Assembly (NCBI GenBank): GCA_018340805.1
Contig: JACMZG010001913.1
Span: 41,712,943-41,776,942 of the forward strand
From: Microvelia longipes
Taxonomy: Eukaryota; Arthropoda; Insecta; Hemiptera; Veliidae
DNA: 64,000 bases
Reading direction: 5' to 3'
Of this stretch, positions 11,560 to 24,400 are shown one piece after another. Made by a program: the position numbers and the translations under genes. The notes beneath the pieces are model-generated. The model was not told the DNA's origin, ran no database searches, and worked only from the letters and a program-made list of their open reading frames with translations. The first letter of the stretch is position 1; each line of letters opens with the position of its first letter.

Positions 11560-11945
11560 AAGCATATATTTTGCGCCTTTATTGTTATGAGATGAACACT
11601 CTAAATCTTGATGGATTCAAGCTCTTGCGCCCTTACTGTCGTGAGAAGCACGCCCTCGATCTTAATGTATTTAAGAACTTGCGCCCTTGCTATTGTAAGA
11701 AGTGCGCCCTCGATCTAGATGTAGAAAAACATGCGCCATTAATATTAAGAGAACGCCCTTAATATAAATGTATTTAGGACCATACGCACTTACTGTTGTA
11801 AGAAGTACACCTTTCATCTTGATGTATTTCAGTCCTTATTGCCTTACTGTAGTAAGAATAACGCCCATGATCTTAATGCATTCAAGACCTTGCGCCCTTA
11901 CTGTTACGAGAGATACCCCTGCAAACTCAAGCTCTTGCTGCTTTA
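11560..11945 (+). repeat. 54-bp tandem repeat, about seven units
   Basis: Degenerate units of 52-57 bases start GCGCCCTTACTGT and carry AAG-ACGCCCTCGATCTTAATG in the middle. Because 54 is divisible by three, two adjacent short ORFs read the units as an 18-residue repeat (pattern LRPYCREKHALDLNVFKN). Unit lengths drift and stops interrupt, so I regard it as a minisatellite, not a protein gene. Confidence 0.75.
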
Positions 11946-13025
11946 ATGAAAATGCTTGAATGGATACGCTAATCGTAAAGAGATTAATAGTATCTCTGTT
12001 AATAGTGATAATAGAGATTGATACTTAGGCTTGCTAGATATAATAGTCTAATAGTATAGATTACTAGAAATGTTGGGTTTGCAACGCACACCCTATGAGA
12101 TTAATGGTATGGAAAATGTAAGCTTGGATTCGCTGTGCTGGACTTAATGGCAATAATAGTCAGAAATATAAAAATACTGTGTCTCGATACGAACTATATC
12201 TAAAATATGTACCTATCCAAATTCTATAAGGCTAATATCTTACCAAAACATTTAAATCCAATTATCTACTACCCAAGGACAGTCAGTCCTTCCTCAAAAT
12301 CTAGGGATTCTTAATCTTTCAACAATTGATTGATATCGACCATATGCTCAATTTCACTGTGTGTTTTGCTCGAGCGTTAGGATTCCCGCCGCAAAGTTAG
12401 GATTTAGATGGCATCAATCTTGCTTCGAAGCAGCTTTATTTTAAAAATGTTGGTTTTGTATAAACATTTTGTGAAAATTTATTGTACTGTGAAAAAAATA
12501 CACTGAGGCCATGTTTTATAGGAAGACCATTTTTTCCGTTCCGGGCCCGTGATTAGTATTGATAATGAAGTCCTAAAGTATCAGATAATAGATAATAATA
12601 TCGAAATTCATAATGTAGCGTTTAAATTATTTGAATTAACAGCGTGCTTAAACATTTTTCTGGCACGTGCTATACGGACATGACCAGATAAAGTGGGTGT
12701 CATGTTTTCTTATAATATCATTCCAGTAAATCCCTCTAAATATTGTATTACTAAAATTATTTCAGATAATTATACACGAATCTTTATTGGTATGATCCTA
12801 AACCAATTTGCCAATACTTTATTTTCAAACTACATAAAATACATTTAAAATGTTCGAAGTCAAAGTACATATAATTCATTATAGTAGGCTATATATGGTT
12901 ATATGGGACGAACTCAATACCATCTTGGCATGATGGTTTATTTTGGTGGGGGTTAGGGAGAACTGCCCCCGATACCCCCACTCAAAATTTTAACTACCTG
13001 GGGCTAGTGGGGGCTGCTAGGTACC
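11946..13025. other. upstream region of the myosin light chain gene
   Basis: No coding sequence found. The last 100 bases before the start exon become locally GC-richer (runs of GGGGG and CCCCC at 12950-13015). A CTATATATGG sequence near 12888 resembles a CArG or TATA element, but its distance from the start codon leaves its role open. Confidence 0.4.
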
Positions 13026-13031
13026 TCAGTC
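13026..13031 (+). promoter_or_regulatory. candidate initiator (TCAGTC)
   Basis: TCAGTC matches the arthropod initiator consensus TCAKTY and lies 60 bases before the Mlc2 start codon in a plausible 5' leader position. I infer transcription starting at the A (13028). No clear TATA box lies 30 bases upstream. Confidence 0.35.
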
Positions 13032-13085
13032 TTCTGACTCGCCTTTGTTGCTTCGTTTAGTTCTTCTTCTTAACACAAATTAACA

Positions 13086-16000
13086 ATGGTAAGTACATCA
13101 TATTTATGTTGTTCATTATTTTAATTTTAAGTTAACATTGAAGAAATAAGTTAGTATCTGTTTTTATATTTTCTTTTAAATAAAACCTATGGTGGATACC
13201 GAGTAAATGACTTTGTAAAATACCTTTAAGAACGTAATAAAATTCCGCCTTAACGGTCCTTCGTCGCGCGGTTTTTCGCAGAAATGCATGTGTTTTATAT
13301 CATTTTACCAACTTAATTTGCATTTATTTCTAAAAGTAGACCTTAAAGTAAATACCATTTTATCTTAAAATATTTTTGACGTGTAACACTTTCCAGCCCC
13401 AAATATTGATATACATATATATACATTCCGAAGAATACTTTTTGACCCATTGATAGGGTGTCCTTACTACGTACATAGCGTATTCATAATTTTCGTTTCA
13501 TTCATAAAAACTTGACTTCTTACTTGATACTACTTAAATTACAGACTTAAGGATTGTGAAACTTAAGATCACTACAATTAACTATAAACAACTACTTGTT
13601 GCTTGTTCATTGTCCAACAATAGACAACGGAAGGACAAGTATTAGGCTGGACAAATTGCTAGTTTCTTTGAGTGAGTCTTACGATTCCAAAACTATCCAT
13701 AGTCTGATCACCATATAAGGCAAAGTCGATGGTTTGTGTTACTTTAATTTTCTTTACTCCAAAAACAATAACTAAACATGTCCACCATAGCTAAATTAGT
13801 CATTCAATTTGATATTAACATTAAAATAAAACTTTTAGCTACTGTTGCTATTGACTGCTAGTTTTGATTGACTTCGACTGTTTTCAATTTGGCAAAACTC
13901 TATTTGGCGCGGGCTTCGATTTGCATGTGTAAATTTTTAATTTAAATTATTCAATTTCAACAAAATATTGTTTTCTTAATTTTGATTTTATTTATGCATT
14001 TTTTGTAACATTTTCTTCTAAAAGTATTTTTTAACTGAAATGAATTGAGAAACTACTAAAGGAGGGAATTCTTTATTATCATAGAATTTTAAATAAAACA
14101 TAAATATCAAATGATATTTGAATAATTCAAAGCATTGAATCAGAATTGGTAATTTTTCAAAATAATATTTTCAATAACAACGTTTGGCAAGATGCCCTTA
14201 GGTTTTTAAAAGTTTTTAATATCTACTTCCGATCCCATACTATTTTTTTGTAGATTTGTTAAATAATAATAATAAGTAGAAAATAAATAAATCAAATAAA
14301 TAAATAACAATTTCATCATAAAATCTTAGATGGATTAGACTATACAGTACATTTTAAAAGCTTAGATAGATTAGACTATACAGTACATCTTAAAAGCATA
14401 GATGGATTAGACTATACAGAACATCTTAAAAGCTCAGATGGATTAGACTATACAGAACATCATAAAAGCATTGATGGATTAGACTATACAGTAAATCTTA
14501 AAACCATAGATGGATTAGACTATACAGTACATCTTAAAAGCTCAGATGGATTAGACTATACAGAACATCATAAAAGCATTGATGGATTAGACTATACAGT
14601 ACACCTTAAAAGCTTAAATGGATTAGACTATACGGTACATCTTAAAAGCTCAGATGGATTAGACTATTCAGTACATCAGTACCGTCTTCAAAATTAACTC
14701 GGTACTAGTGGCTATAGCCACTAAAAGTACCGGTATAGTAAACTCTACTATATAACTTAAGAATGCTCCGGGTTCGCCAAGTTCAAGTTGAAAACAGTTC
14801 TATATAGCTTGCTTTATAGCTATTTCATTATTGCTATAATTTAATATATTGCTCTATAGATGTATCATATTCATGTTATCATTGCCCTCGATTTTATGTT
14901 ATAATAGAAAACTTGTTAATTGTTCCTAAATAGGAAATAGTCTTAAAATTTAAATTATACTCCAATGAATAAATTATACGAGAAATTAAAGACAACGCCT
15001 AAAAGCTACGTTCACAAGCAATTGCTTCGTGAACTAGGATTTGTCGACAAGCAACTTGAGATAAATTCTTAATATAGTTTTTTCTTGTTTTCTTCGATAG
15101 ATTTTAGTGACCTGTTTTATCAAACTCTCCTTGAATCCTAATGTAATGCTAATAATAGATTCTTTTAGAAAAATTGGACAAGCTAGAAAAAAATATATTT
15201 CGTTCTAAAATTAACCTGGGTGGTTTTGTACGAGACCAGACTAGCTAGATGCCCCCCTCGAGGCTTTTTGCCAAAAATTCTTTTCCACCCCTCCTACATA
15301 CAAGCTATCTGATTCCAACATGGCCGTGTTTGGATAGACTCAATCTGGCAGAAACTAATACTTTGATAGAAGAATAAATAGAAACACAATATTTAGCAAA
15401 ATAAGCGATTACGAAAATCCATCAAAAGTTTTGTATTATAACATGACGAAGATTTAGTTTGCGTAATTTTCCTAAAAAATTACTCGCCCTTCTGTGACTC
15501 AAAGCATCGCAAGGCCCTTCTGTGGCCACAACCATGCCCACTTAATAGATTTTATCATCTTATTAAATGGAGTTAATGAAACATGCTATAAACATTTTGT
15601 CACACTCAATAGCAATAAATATGAAACTGAAAATTTTCTAATTAGCATGAGATTCAGCTAACAAGATGGGCTAAAAATCGCTCAAGTTATTATATAATGT
15701 CTATTATATTGAGACGAAATGAAATGAAATGAAATGAAAAATCTTTATTGCTCTTATTTACAATATTCATACACAGCAGTTTTTTAAAGAATTATTTAGA
15801 GCTCTTCAGTAACAACTTAATTTTGTTTTTACTGGTACATGTGTTATACGTGGAGCTACCTGCCCTCAGCTGCAGTGTCTTTCATGGTGTTTAGCGTTAC
15901 AATTTGCATTGTAATGTAAACATTCCTTTTTTTAGAAAGAAAAAACTTAAAATAAAAATACCTTTAAAAAGACGTATAAAAAATAAAAAATAGCTTATAT

Positions 16001-19000
16001 GTGAGCAATGATTAAAGATTTTATTATCTTTAATCCTTACTTTTATATTAAGTTGTATTGTCTTAATATTTATTATCTTATAAATGAAAATTACCTTTGA
16101 AAAAATGTATTACAAAAGAAAAAAAAAGCCTATATGTAAGCAATGATTAAAGGTATGTTTAATCATTCCATATGATAGAAACACATGTTTAATCATGCCC
16201 TTAGGTTTCCCTTCGGCGAAACCGAAGGGAATAATGTTAACAAAATCTACAAAATAACGTTTTGTAAATTTTTGTTTCAATTTTAAGGGTTTTAAAAGTT
16301 ATTGCCAATCGATTAGCATGTTTATAATACAAAATTATATTTACGATCTAAAAATACCTTAGCAATATTTGTAAATACAGACCACGAGTCCTGCCTATTA
16401 GCAGCATCATTATTTAAGATCTCTATCAATTACCAAATTTTTGGAATTTACATTTCGGAAGAAAATTGCCGCGATAAAGATAAGTAATGCAATGGGCCTA
16501 GACTTAGACCTTTCTTAATTAGACCTAGTAAGTCCATTTTGATTTAAAAAAATTCTTATTTGTCATAATTATTTATAAATGATTGCCTATATACATTTTC
16601 TAAGCATTTTGTCAACTTTTAGGAGCTCCTCACCAAAAATTCATAATCCAAGATCATCCAAAAATTGCATCAACAATTTTTGGATTTAATGTTTTAAAAA
16701 AGAATTACCCAATTTAATTTATCAAATCATATTTTCACAGGCTGATAAGGAAAAGAAGAAGAAGAAGAAGGAAAAGAAAGAAGATGAATCGCCCGCTCCA
16801 GCCCCCGAGCCAGCGGCTCCTGAACCAGCACCAGAAACACCAAAATCCCCTGCTAAGAGGCCTTCATCTAAGGGAAGTAAGAAAGCTAAGAGGAGTGGAT
16901 CATCTGTCTTCTCTATGTTCTCTGAATTCCAAGTCGCTGAATTCAAAGAGGTAAATTTAATTAAATGTATTTATCACCGTGGCCTGGAGAAGAAGTCTTG
17001 CATGGAATTTTACCCATGTTGCGTCCGAAGCGAATGTTATGTTTTTATTTATACCTTAAGTATTAATGCGGTCGTATTGTTTCAAATTTCGAAAAATTTA
17101 TTTGTTTCACGGTGACGTCCTGATTTTATAGATAAATGTAGGCCTTGTTATTTTTTAAATTTTACAATTTTAGAAAAATAAAACTGTGGAGTCCAAATAT
17201 AAGGAAAAATAAGAAACAAGGCTCTCTACTCATGTTTTAATTTAATAAATGAGCCAGCTTTCAGACTTAATAGACCATCATTAGTGCCAATGCGATGCGA
17301 AAAAAGTGCTTAGTAACCAAAGTGTTTGGGTCGTCTAACTCGTTCAAATTGACTCTGATGCAACACTGTCATTTTCACTTTCTTTGCGTCTCACCGGTAA
17401 TGGTATTGGACAGGTAAGTCTGAAAGCTGGGTCTGCCATTTATAAAATCACCAGCGAGATTTGTTCCTTATACTATTTTGTCATTTTATTACAAATTATA
17501 TTAATGGACTTTACAGGACAAATTGCATTCAAACATTGAAGTTTTAAAAGTTGGTTAAAACTTTTAACCAACTAACCAAAATAAATATCTAATGTAATAT
17601 AGATAAACAATATATTTTCTAAAACCTATTCTCTTAAGACCTATCGGTATCGAATACAAACGTTGTGCATTTCGCAATCGCAAATCATTACGAAAGACCC
17701 CTTAAATATTTAACCTTAAAATAAATACGTGTTTTCATAATACACACAGATAATAATGATGGTCCACAAAATTACATTTCGAAATGGAGCAAACAGGGAA
17801 TTCGATGCCGAGCTAAAAATACCCTTCAGTCAGTATAAACCTAAGACGCATTTTTTTTCTTCAACTCTACCAAATATAATTTAAGAATAATAACATTGCC
17901 ACACTACTTAGTTAAACTAAAATATCGATTAGTTAAAATTAAAATATCGTTTTATGAACTAATTTGTTACTATATAGAACAAATTAATTATTTCATTATA
18001 CTACAAAAACTGTAAAAAATAATAAAACCTTTTTTTAAATTTGTAAATTTTTACGAATTTACAAGTATTTACTTGTCTTTCATAAATGTTAAATTTTAAC
18101 AAAATTTATTACAAATAAATAAAAACAATCACCTATAAAATTAAATTTTGGCTTGGACTGAAACCCTGCATGAGTACGTGACAAGTCTGTCTAATAATGT
18201 AATGTCCTCCGTCGCATGATACTTCCGAAACTTTACATTCTCCATTTCTAACTGGGGCTGACTCATAGAAATTTTAGTTACCATAAGGGCTAGCAAGGCT
18301 ATGTAGAAACTTCTTCAATACTTCGTTCTATTTAATCTCTCACAGCAAAACGACAGAAGCTTGTTTCAAATGAATGTTTCTCTTGATACAAAGTCAGAAA
18401 GTACAAAGATAAATAATAAAAGAAAAGAAGTCTCTCCACAAAGCGCTTTCAACCTAACTAGAGGCCAACATCAAGGTATTATGAGTCTGACTCTAATACC
18501 TAGTAAGAAAACACAGACTCACTTCTCTACTTATTTAACATCTCAACAGTTTTGCACTGATGATGACCTCTAATTACGTTGAAAGCGCTTTGCCAATAAA
18601 GTTTTGTTTTGTGGAGAGACTTCATTTCTTTTATTATTTATGATGGACTCCATTCACGCTCATTCTACTAGTAAAGTGTACATAGATATGGTCTATGAAC
18701 TGTTTCTGTAACCGTGGACTTAGGGAATTCGATTCTTTCCGGTGATCTACTGGATCCACGGTATAAGCAGATCCCGTCATGTAGTCTGAGTCGTTCCAGA
18801 ATTCATTTAGATAGATTTCACCCTCCATATTTTTGTAATTAATCCCACGTTTCATTTTACCAATCCTTACTTTATCATCATCTCTTTTTCTGTAGTAGTA
18901 CTTAAAACTCCTTTCTGTATCTCCTTCGTAGTATGTTTAAGTTAAATCCTTTTATGTCTTCTTATTAAATGTATTTTGTGTTGTATTACTTACTCCTTCT

Positions 19001-21479
19001 ACTATTATTGTTTATTCTTACTTATTCCTTCTACTATTACTGTTTATTATTGCTTACTCCTTCAAATATTATTGTTTATTCTTCAATCATTTGTACCTTA
19101 ATCAACTGTTTTTGTCTTGTAATTCATATTTCGTGTCTCCTCTTATTGTCTTGTCGTATGGTTATGGTAATGGTCTGCTCGTATGAGGATAGTTGCATGG
19201 ATAGTTTATGTAGCATGGTTACCTTTGAATGCTGCATCCTGCCCTCATCAAATTAACAGGCAAGTTTTTTAATTATTCTTATTTGATTTTTAATTGTATT
19301 TATGTTTTATATTAAAACATCTCTATAAAGTATAAATATTGTACTCAGGGTTTCGCCTACATGGATAAAGACAAAGATGGTATTCTTGGCAAAGAAGACT
19401 TAAGAGCGACTTGGGATGAACTTGGTAAATTAGTGTCTGAAAAAGATCTCGATGAGCAGCTTGCTGAAGCTCCTGGACCTGTCAATTTTACACAATTACT
19501 GACACTCTTTGCAGCCAGAATGTCCGGAGGTAAATTCGAATTGACTTAACTTTGGCGTCACCTTTCAGTTCAATATAATATCTTTGTTTCAACGATAATA
19601 AGTTCTAAGACTAACTTCTTATTATAATAGTTCTAATACTAAGCACTCTTATAATGTGAATATTTGAAGACTTTCAAATCCTTTGAAAGCCCATTTAACT
19701 GAAATTTTAAGTAAATAAATAGATAATGAAGTGAGTGATAAATAGATAATAATTTTTGTGAAACACAACAGTAGTGAAGCAAACAAAGTACTATCACATT
19801 AGCCAACTAGATTGGATTAGTTGCAATACTGTTACAGTTCTATACTTTGACTGTACTTTGGAAACTCAATTTTTTGATATTTAGAATTAGCTTTAAAGAG
19901 GCACAGTTTTATTACCAGTAATTTGGGTAAAACGATAATTCAAGGGGCCTCGACCTGACTCTTAAGTTTCTAACAGAGATAAAACAGACTTACTTAAAGA
20001 ATCATGATGAAGAAACAAATTCATCAAATTTTGTTTATTTTAGTTATTTATGATAACAGTTACCCAAGTACGGTACCTTTTCCAAATGTTTTATCATGCT
20101 AAGACATAGTTAAATTAAACTGATTTAGTGTTGCATTATGAAATTGTTTCAAAACTATGAACAAAAATAGGTAAGCAATAGGTCAGATACAAAATGTATC
20201 GAGATAAAATGCTAACGGATTTTATGTCAAATATAAAGGTGGAACTACAAGCTCGTAGGTTACCTTCGTACTTCATCGGTACGCACCTCCTGTCTAAGGG
20301 CGACCTACGTGCCTCTTATACACGAACTATGAAATATTGTGCCATTTAGCTGTCTAATGAAGAAATTACTGAATTTCGCTCAATAGAAAATGAGTCCAGA
20401 CGCATGATTATAATAAGATTGTGCAAAATATTTACAGGTGCTGATCCAGACGATGTAGTCAGGCAGGCTTTTGGTGCTTTTGATGACAACGGTCTCATCG
20501 ATGGAGACTAGTAAGTGCATGTTTATTCGGGGATTAAAAAAACATTGAGTCTTTTTTCTTTGAGCCTGTTTGTGAGGGATTTACATTTTTAGATATTCTA
20601 GTAAATGCTTCCTAAAATTATATAGAATGTATATGTACATATACTATGTATATGTCATGTTTATCATGACAAACAGATGACCAAGGAGATAAATATCTGC
20701 CTGATTATTCGTGTAATTGTGATGAAGATTTATGTCTTTCAGTGATGTTATGTTATAATATCAATATTCATGATGAATCTGACGTTTCACTTCCTCTATA
20801 GAACATGGATGAAAACACATTGCTTTACAAAACAACATGATTGGACTCAGGGTTACCCTGTTTATACCTTCCTCTGACCTTTCCTTCAAAGGCGAGGATT
20901 GAGCTATGAGAAAGGGACTTGGGGATTAGAGTTCGGAGGTCCAATATCCACTTGAAGGTCGTAAAGTCGATGGTAATTTTAAACTATTTAGGTCTTAAAT
21001 AAATATTTTAAAATTAACCACGAAAGCCTTGGCAGGTACATTATTATGTAAAGTTTATAATTTAAATTTTTCTTATAAATAATTTAATAATTTAGAATTT
21101 TAATAATAATTTAAACACTGGCTTACATATGTGAGGTTCACTCAAAGTATGCTCAGGACGACAGAAGTATTTAGTTAGTCTTAAAAAGTCTATGAACTTA
21201 TGAATTAGGCAAAGAACAATAAAAGATTAAGTAAAGTATAAGTAAATTACAATGAAGTAAATTAAGTAAATTAAAATAAAATTTAAGTAAATTACAATAA
21301 AAGATTCATTTGATTTAATTTACAGTCTTAAACACGCCATTGGAGCTTTTGGAGATAAATTCACTAAGAAAGAAGTCAACGATACATGGGACGCAATCGA
21401 TGCTGCTATTGATGACAAGAACATGATCGATACGGAAATGCTCATCACAATGCTTCTCGGAGGATCAGAAGACGACTAA
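13086..21479 (+). CDS. Mlc2: myosin regulatory light chain 2, isoform A (upstream exon cassette)
   Basis: Exons: 13086-13088, 16741-16950, 19349-19529, 20438-20510, 21326-21479; every junction is GT-AG and the frame closes at 206 aa. The protein is the muscle regulatory light chain that binds the myosin neck and tunes contraction. Residues 2-50 are a Lys/Glu then Pro/Ala-rich N-terminal extension typical of insect Mlc2. KRSGSSVFSMF (about 51-61) carries the two serines expected for myosin light chain kinase. The first EF-hand loop (77-88, D-x-D-x-D-G-I-L-x-x-x-D) keeps its metal ligands. FTQLLTLFA and GDKF are family landmarks. The first coding exon holds only the ATG before GTAAGT. Exons 1 and 2 are shared with isoform B. 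Family assignment is near certain; the isoform structure is inferred from splice sites. Confidence 0.93.
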
Positions 21480-24400
21480 ATCATGCCGAGCATGTTTCAA
21501 ACGAAGATTCAAGCAAGATTCTAATATACATCGTTATTTACTTCAATAAATTAAATTAAGTTATTAAATTCGTTAATTAAATTATTAATGGAAGTTGATA
21601 ATTACTTTTGATTTTAATAACTTGGTCTTAAGAAACTGTCCGAACTTAATCTTAGTTCACATTTCATTTAACTGAAACCTTATACAACAGTAACCTTTAA
21701 CGTCGAGAATTTTTATACTTATTTTTTTAATTGGTTCGGTCCCCTCTGGAAGACTATGCGATTTGATTTTAACAACCACATGAAATTATTTGATGTATAT
21801 TTTTTATCTAAATTTATTTTTAAATCAAGAACTATTAATTGTATTTTAAATTCTTTTGTATTAAAAAAAGTGAAATTGAAAATTATTGAAAAAAACTGTT
21901 TTCCGTAATGTTTATTATTCCTTTTTTCCTTTAACATACCATTCGTGAATGCTAATGATTGAAAGGATAAAAAAACTCATCCTTTCACAGAACATAACAT
22001 AGCATTCAGAAGCAATGATCTAACTAAAATCCATCCACCTTTCTATACTGCGTGCTATACTCGTATGAACGAGTTTAGCTATATTTTGAGTTATGAAACA
22101 ATTCATGTAAAATCTGTTAATCATAACAGATTTTAGTAGTTGTCATAACTGCAGCAGTTTTATTTACCTCCATAGATCCAGGAGTGTACAAAGAAATTAA
22201 TGAATGAATAAAACGATACGAGTGCGTTATAATCATGAACTGCACCCTATATATCCTTGACAACACTACCTGAAGTTGATTCACTTATCTGGCACGTCGC
22301 CAAGGAGAAAAAACTGATGATTGTCTCTCAATTTAAATAAGGCCCTATCTTATTGCCAACCTACTAACTTCACTTTAAAACGCCAATGACCGACTTCAAC
22401 CAAAACGGACATGACTTGGCAGGACTGAAAATTAATTTCCTTACTTGTTTGGTCTAAAGACTTGGCGGGGAGATTTTTACCACGTGTGGTAAAAACCACT
22501 TACCAAAGTGGTTTCTGGTAAGATTTCATGACTTTTTGTACGGCTCCTGTTAAATGTAAAAACAGAAGTAAACAAGATGCGTATTGTAGAGCTGTAAAGA
22601 AACTGTCTGCCCCTCAAGCTCTGTTTTCTGCAACATTGGAATTATGAATTAGGGATTTATTGATACAGGATTGTTAAAAGGCATCTGACAAATCCAATAG
22701 TCCTCAAACAAAAATTCATTCATCAGTCAAGAGTGCAGGTGGGTCAATTTATATAAAAATAGTATTCGCTAGCTTAGTTTCTAGCTTCGTGTTTAGCAAT
22801 GGAATGTTGAATTTGAGATTTTATCAGGTAGGATGACACATGGGCGTAAGAAAAATTCAAAATGTCCCCACATATCAAAATGTGTTTAGTAGTTTATTTA
22901 TTAGGCTGTAGGTGCGTTAACATATAAAACTATCGTTCGGTAGCTTAGTTTTTCGCTCCACGAAATGCCGAATTTTATATTTTAATAAGTAGGAATGAAC
23001 ACGAGTATAAGGTGAATCCAAAAAGTCCTTGCACATCAAAATTCGTTTAGTAGTTTAGGCAATAGGTGCGCCAACGTATAAAACAACTGTTCGCTAGCTT
23101 AGTTTTTCGCTCTGTGTTCAGCGTAGGAATGTCGAAATTGAGATTTTATTAGGTAGGAATGCACTCGAACATAAAACGAATGCAAAAAGTTTACAAACGT
23201 CAAACTCCATTCTTTAGTGTAGATGCGTCAACAAAAAGTGCAGAAAGAATAAGAATAAGAAGTCGTCTAAAATGTCATTTTCAAACATCCTTTCCTCCAC
23301 TTCTACTTGGTCGATTTGAATGATTTTTTTTCTTATTTTGATCTACAAGGCACGCCCTTAAATGATATTATAATATTATTTATATACCTATAGTTTTTAC
23401 GCTTCAGACTCTCAAAAACCCTACTTTGTTGCGTACGGTAAAATCTGACCAAAAACCACTTATGTGGTAAAATACTCCCCGCTAAGTCTTTGGTCCAAAA
23501 TAGTACGGAAATAAACTTTTCTGTCCCGCCAAGTCATGTCTGTATTGGGTGGAAATTGTCATAGGCGTTTCAAAGTGAAGTTGCTAGGTTGGCAATAGTT
23601 AAGGACTGTATTTACATTGAGAGGCAATCATCGGCTTCTTCTCATTGGCGGCAAGCCAGAGTTACAGAGTTATAGTATAAGTAGGTAATAGTATTGCGTA
23701 ATCTGAAATAATGAGTATTCGTAAAAACTCAGACGACAGGAAATTCGATTCATTTGACAACAGATTTATTTAATAATGGTCTTTTCTGATTGCTGCTAAA
23801 ATTGTTAATCCCTCCAGCTTGAGAAGATAAATAACAATATGAAATCATATGATTTTTTACATTTAAATCCTAGAACGGACCCTTTTTATGAAAATTATGA
23901 GGAGGAATCCCGCTAGTCGAGTGAATTCCTCTTGAATGGTTTGTTTCTTGTTGTTATTGGTGTATGCTTCATAGACTGAAGCACTATTACAATACGGCAC
24001 TTTTTCATTGCTGCAGCATTATTTGACAATTTTCCGGTTTTTTTAAAGGAAATTTTTATCCCATAGCTTATACAAATGATGTCTAATCAATTCTGGGAAT
24101 GATCCACGCAATGGCGTGGATTCAATGAAAGCTCAGTTTGTGTTAATATTTAAACAATTTCGGAGCATTTCCTTCGGAAATCCAGGATAAAAAGACAAAC
24201 AATTAGTAATTCTATTCCTCAGTCTATAATGTACAAACCGAAAAGTAAAAGGCAAGCTTTATACTTTTCTTAGCGTGATTCTAGAAAAAGTATATTTCTT
24301 CGACGTGAGTCAAAACAGCACTTGTAATAATAGAAAATAACTTTTTAATTTTACTGAGACCATCAAAAACATTGAAAAGGCTTATTCTTTTTTGTTTTGT

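Larger units (their letters stand above)
19349..21550 (+). other. Mlc2: Mlc2 terminal exon cassette A (exons 3a-4a-5a plus poly(A) signal)
   Basis: The cassette encodes GFAYMDKDKDG to GGSEDD. The introns are 19530-20437 and 20511-21325. The stop is TAA at 21477-21479 and AATAAA follows at 21545-21550. Compared with cassette B it has an acidic, non-canonical AFGDKF in place of TWGDKF. Codons end more often in A or T. Confidence 0.9.

Noticed and set aside
16722..16946. 74-codon minus-strand ORF
   Set aside because: Antisense shadow of Mlc2 exon 2.
18634..18855. 73-codon minus-strand ORF with a fairly protein-like sequence
   Set aside because: Begins next to the 18409-18641 MITE and lies in an Mlc2 intron; no motif recognised.
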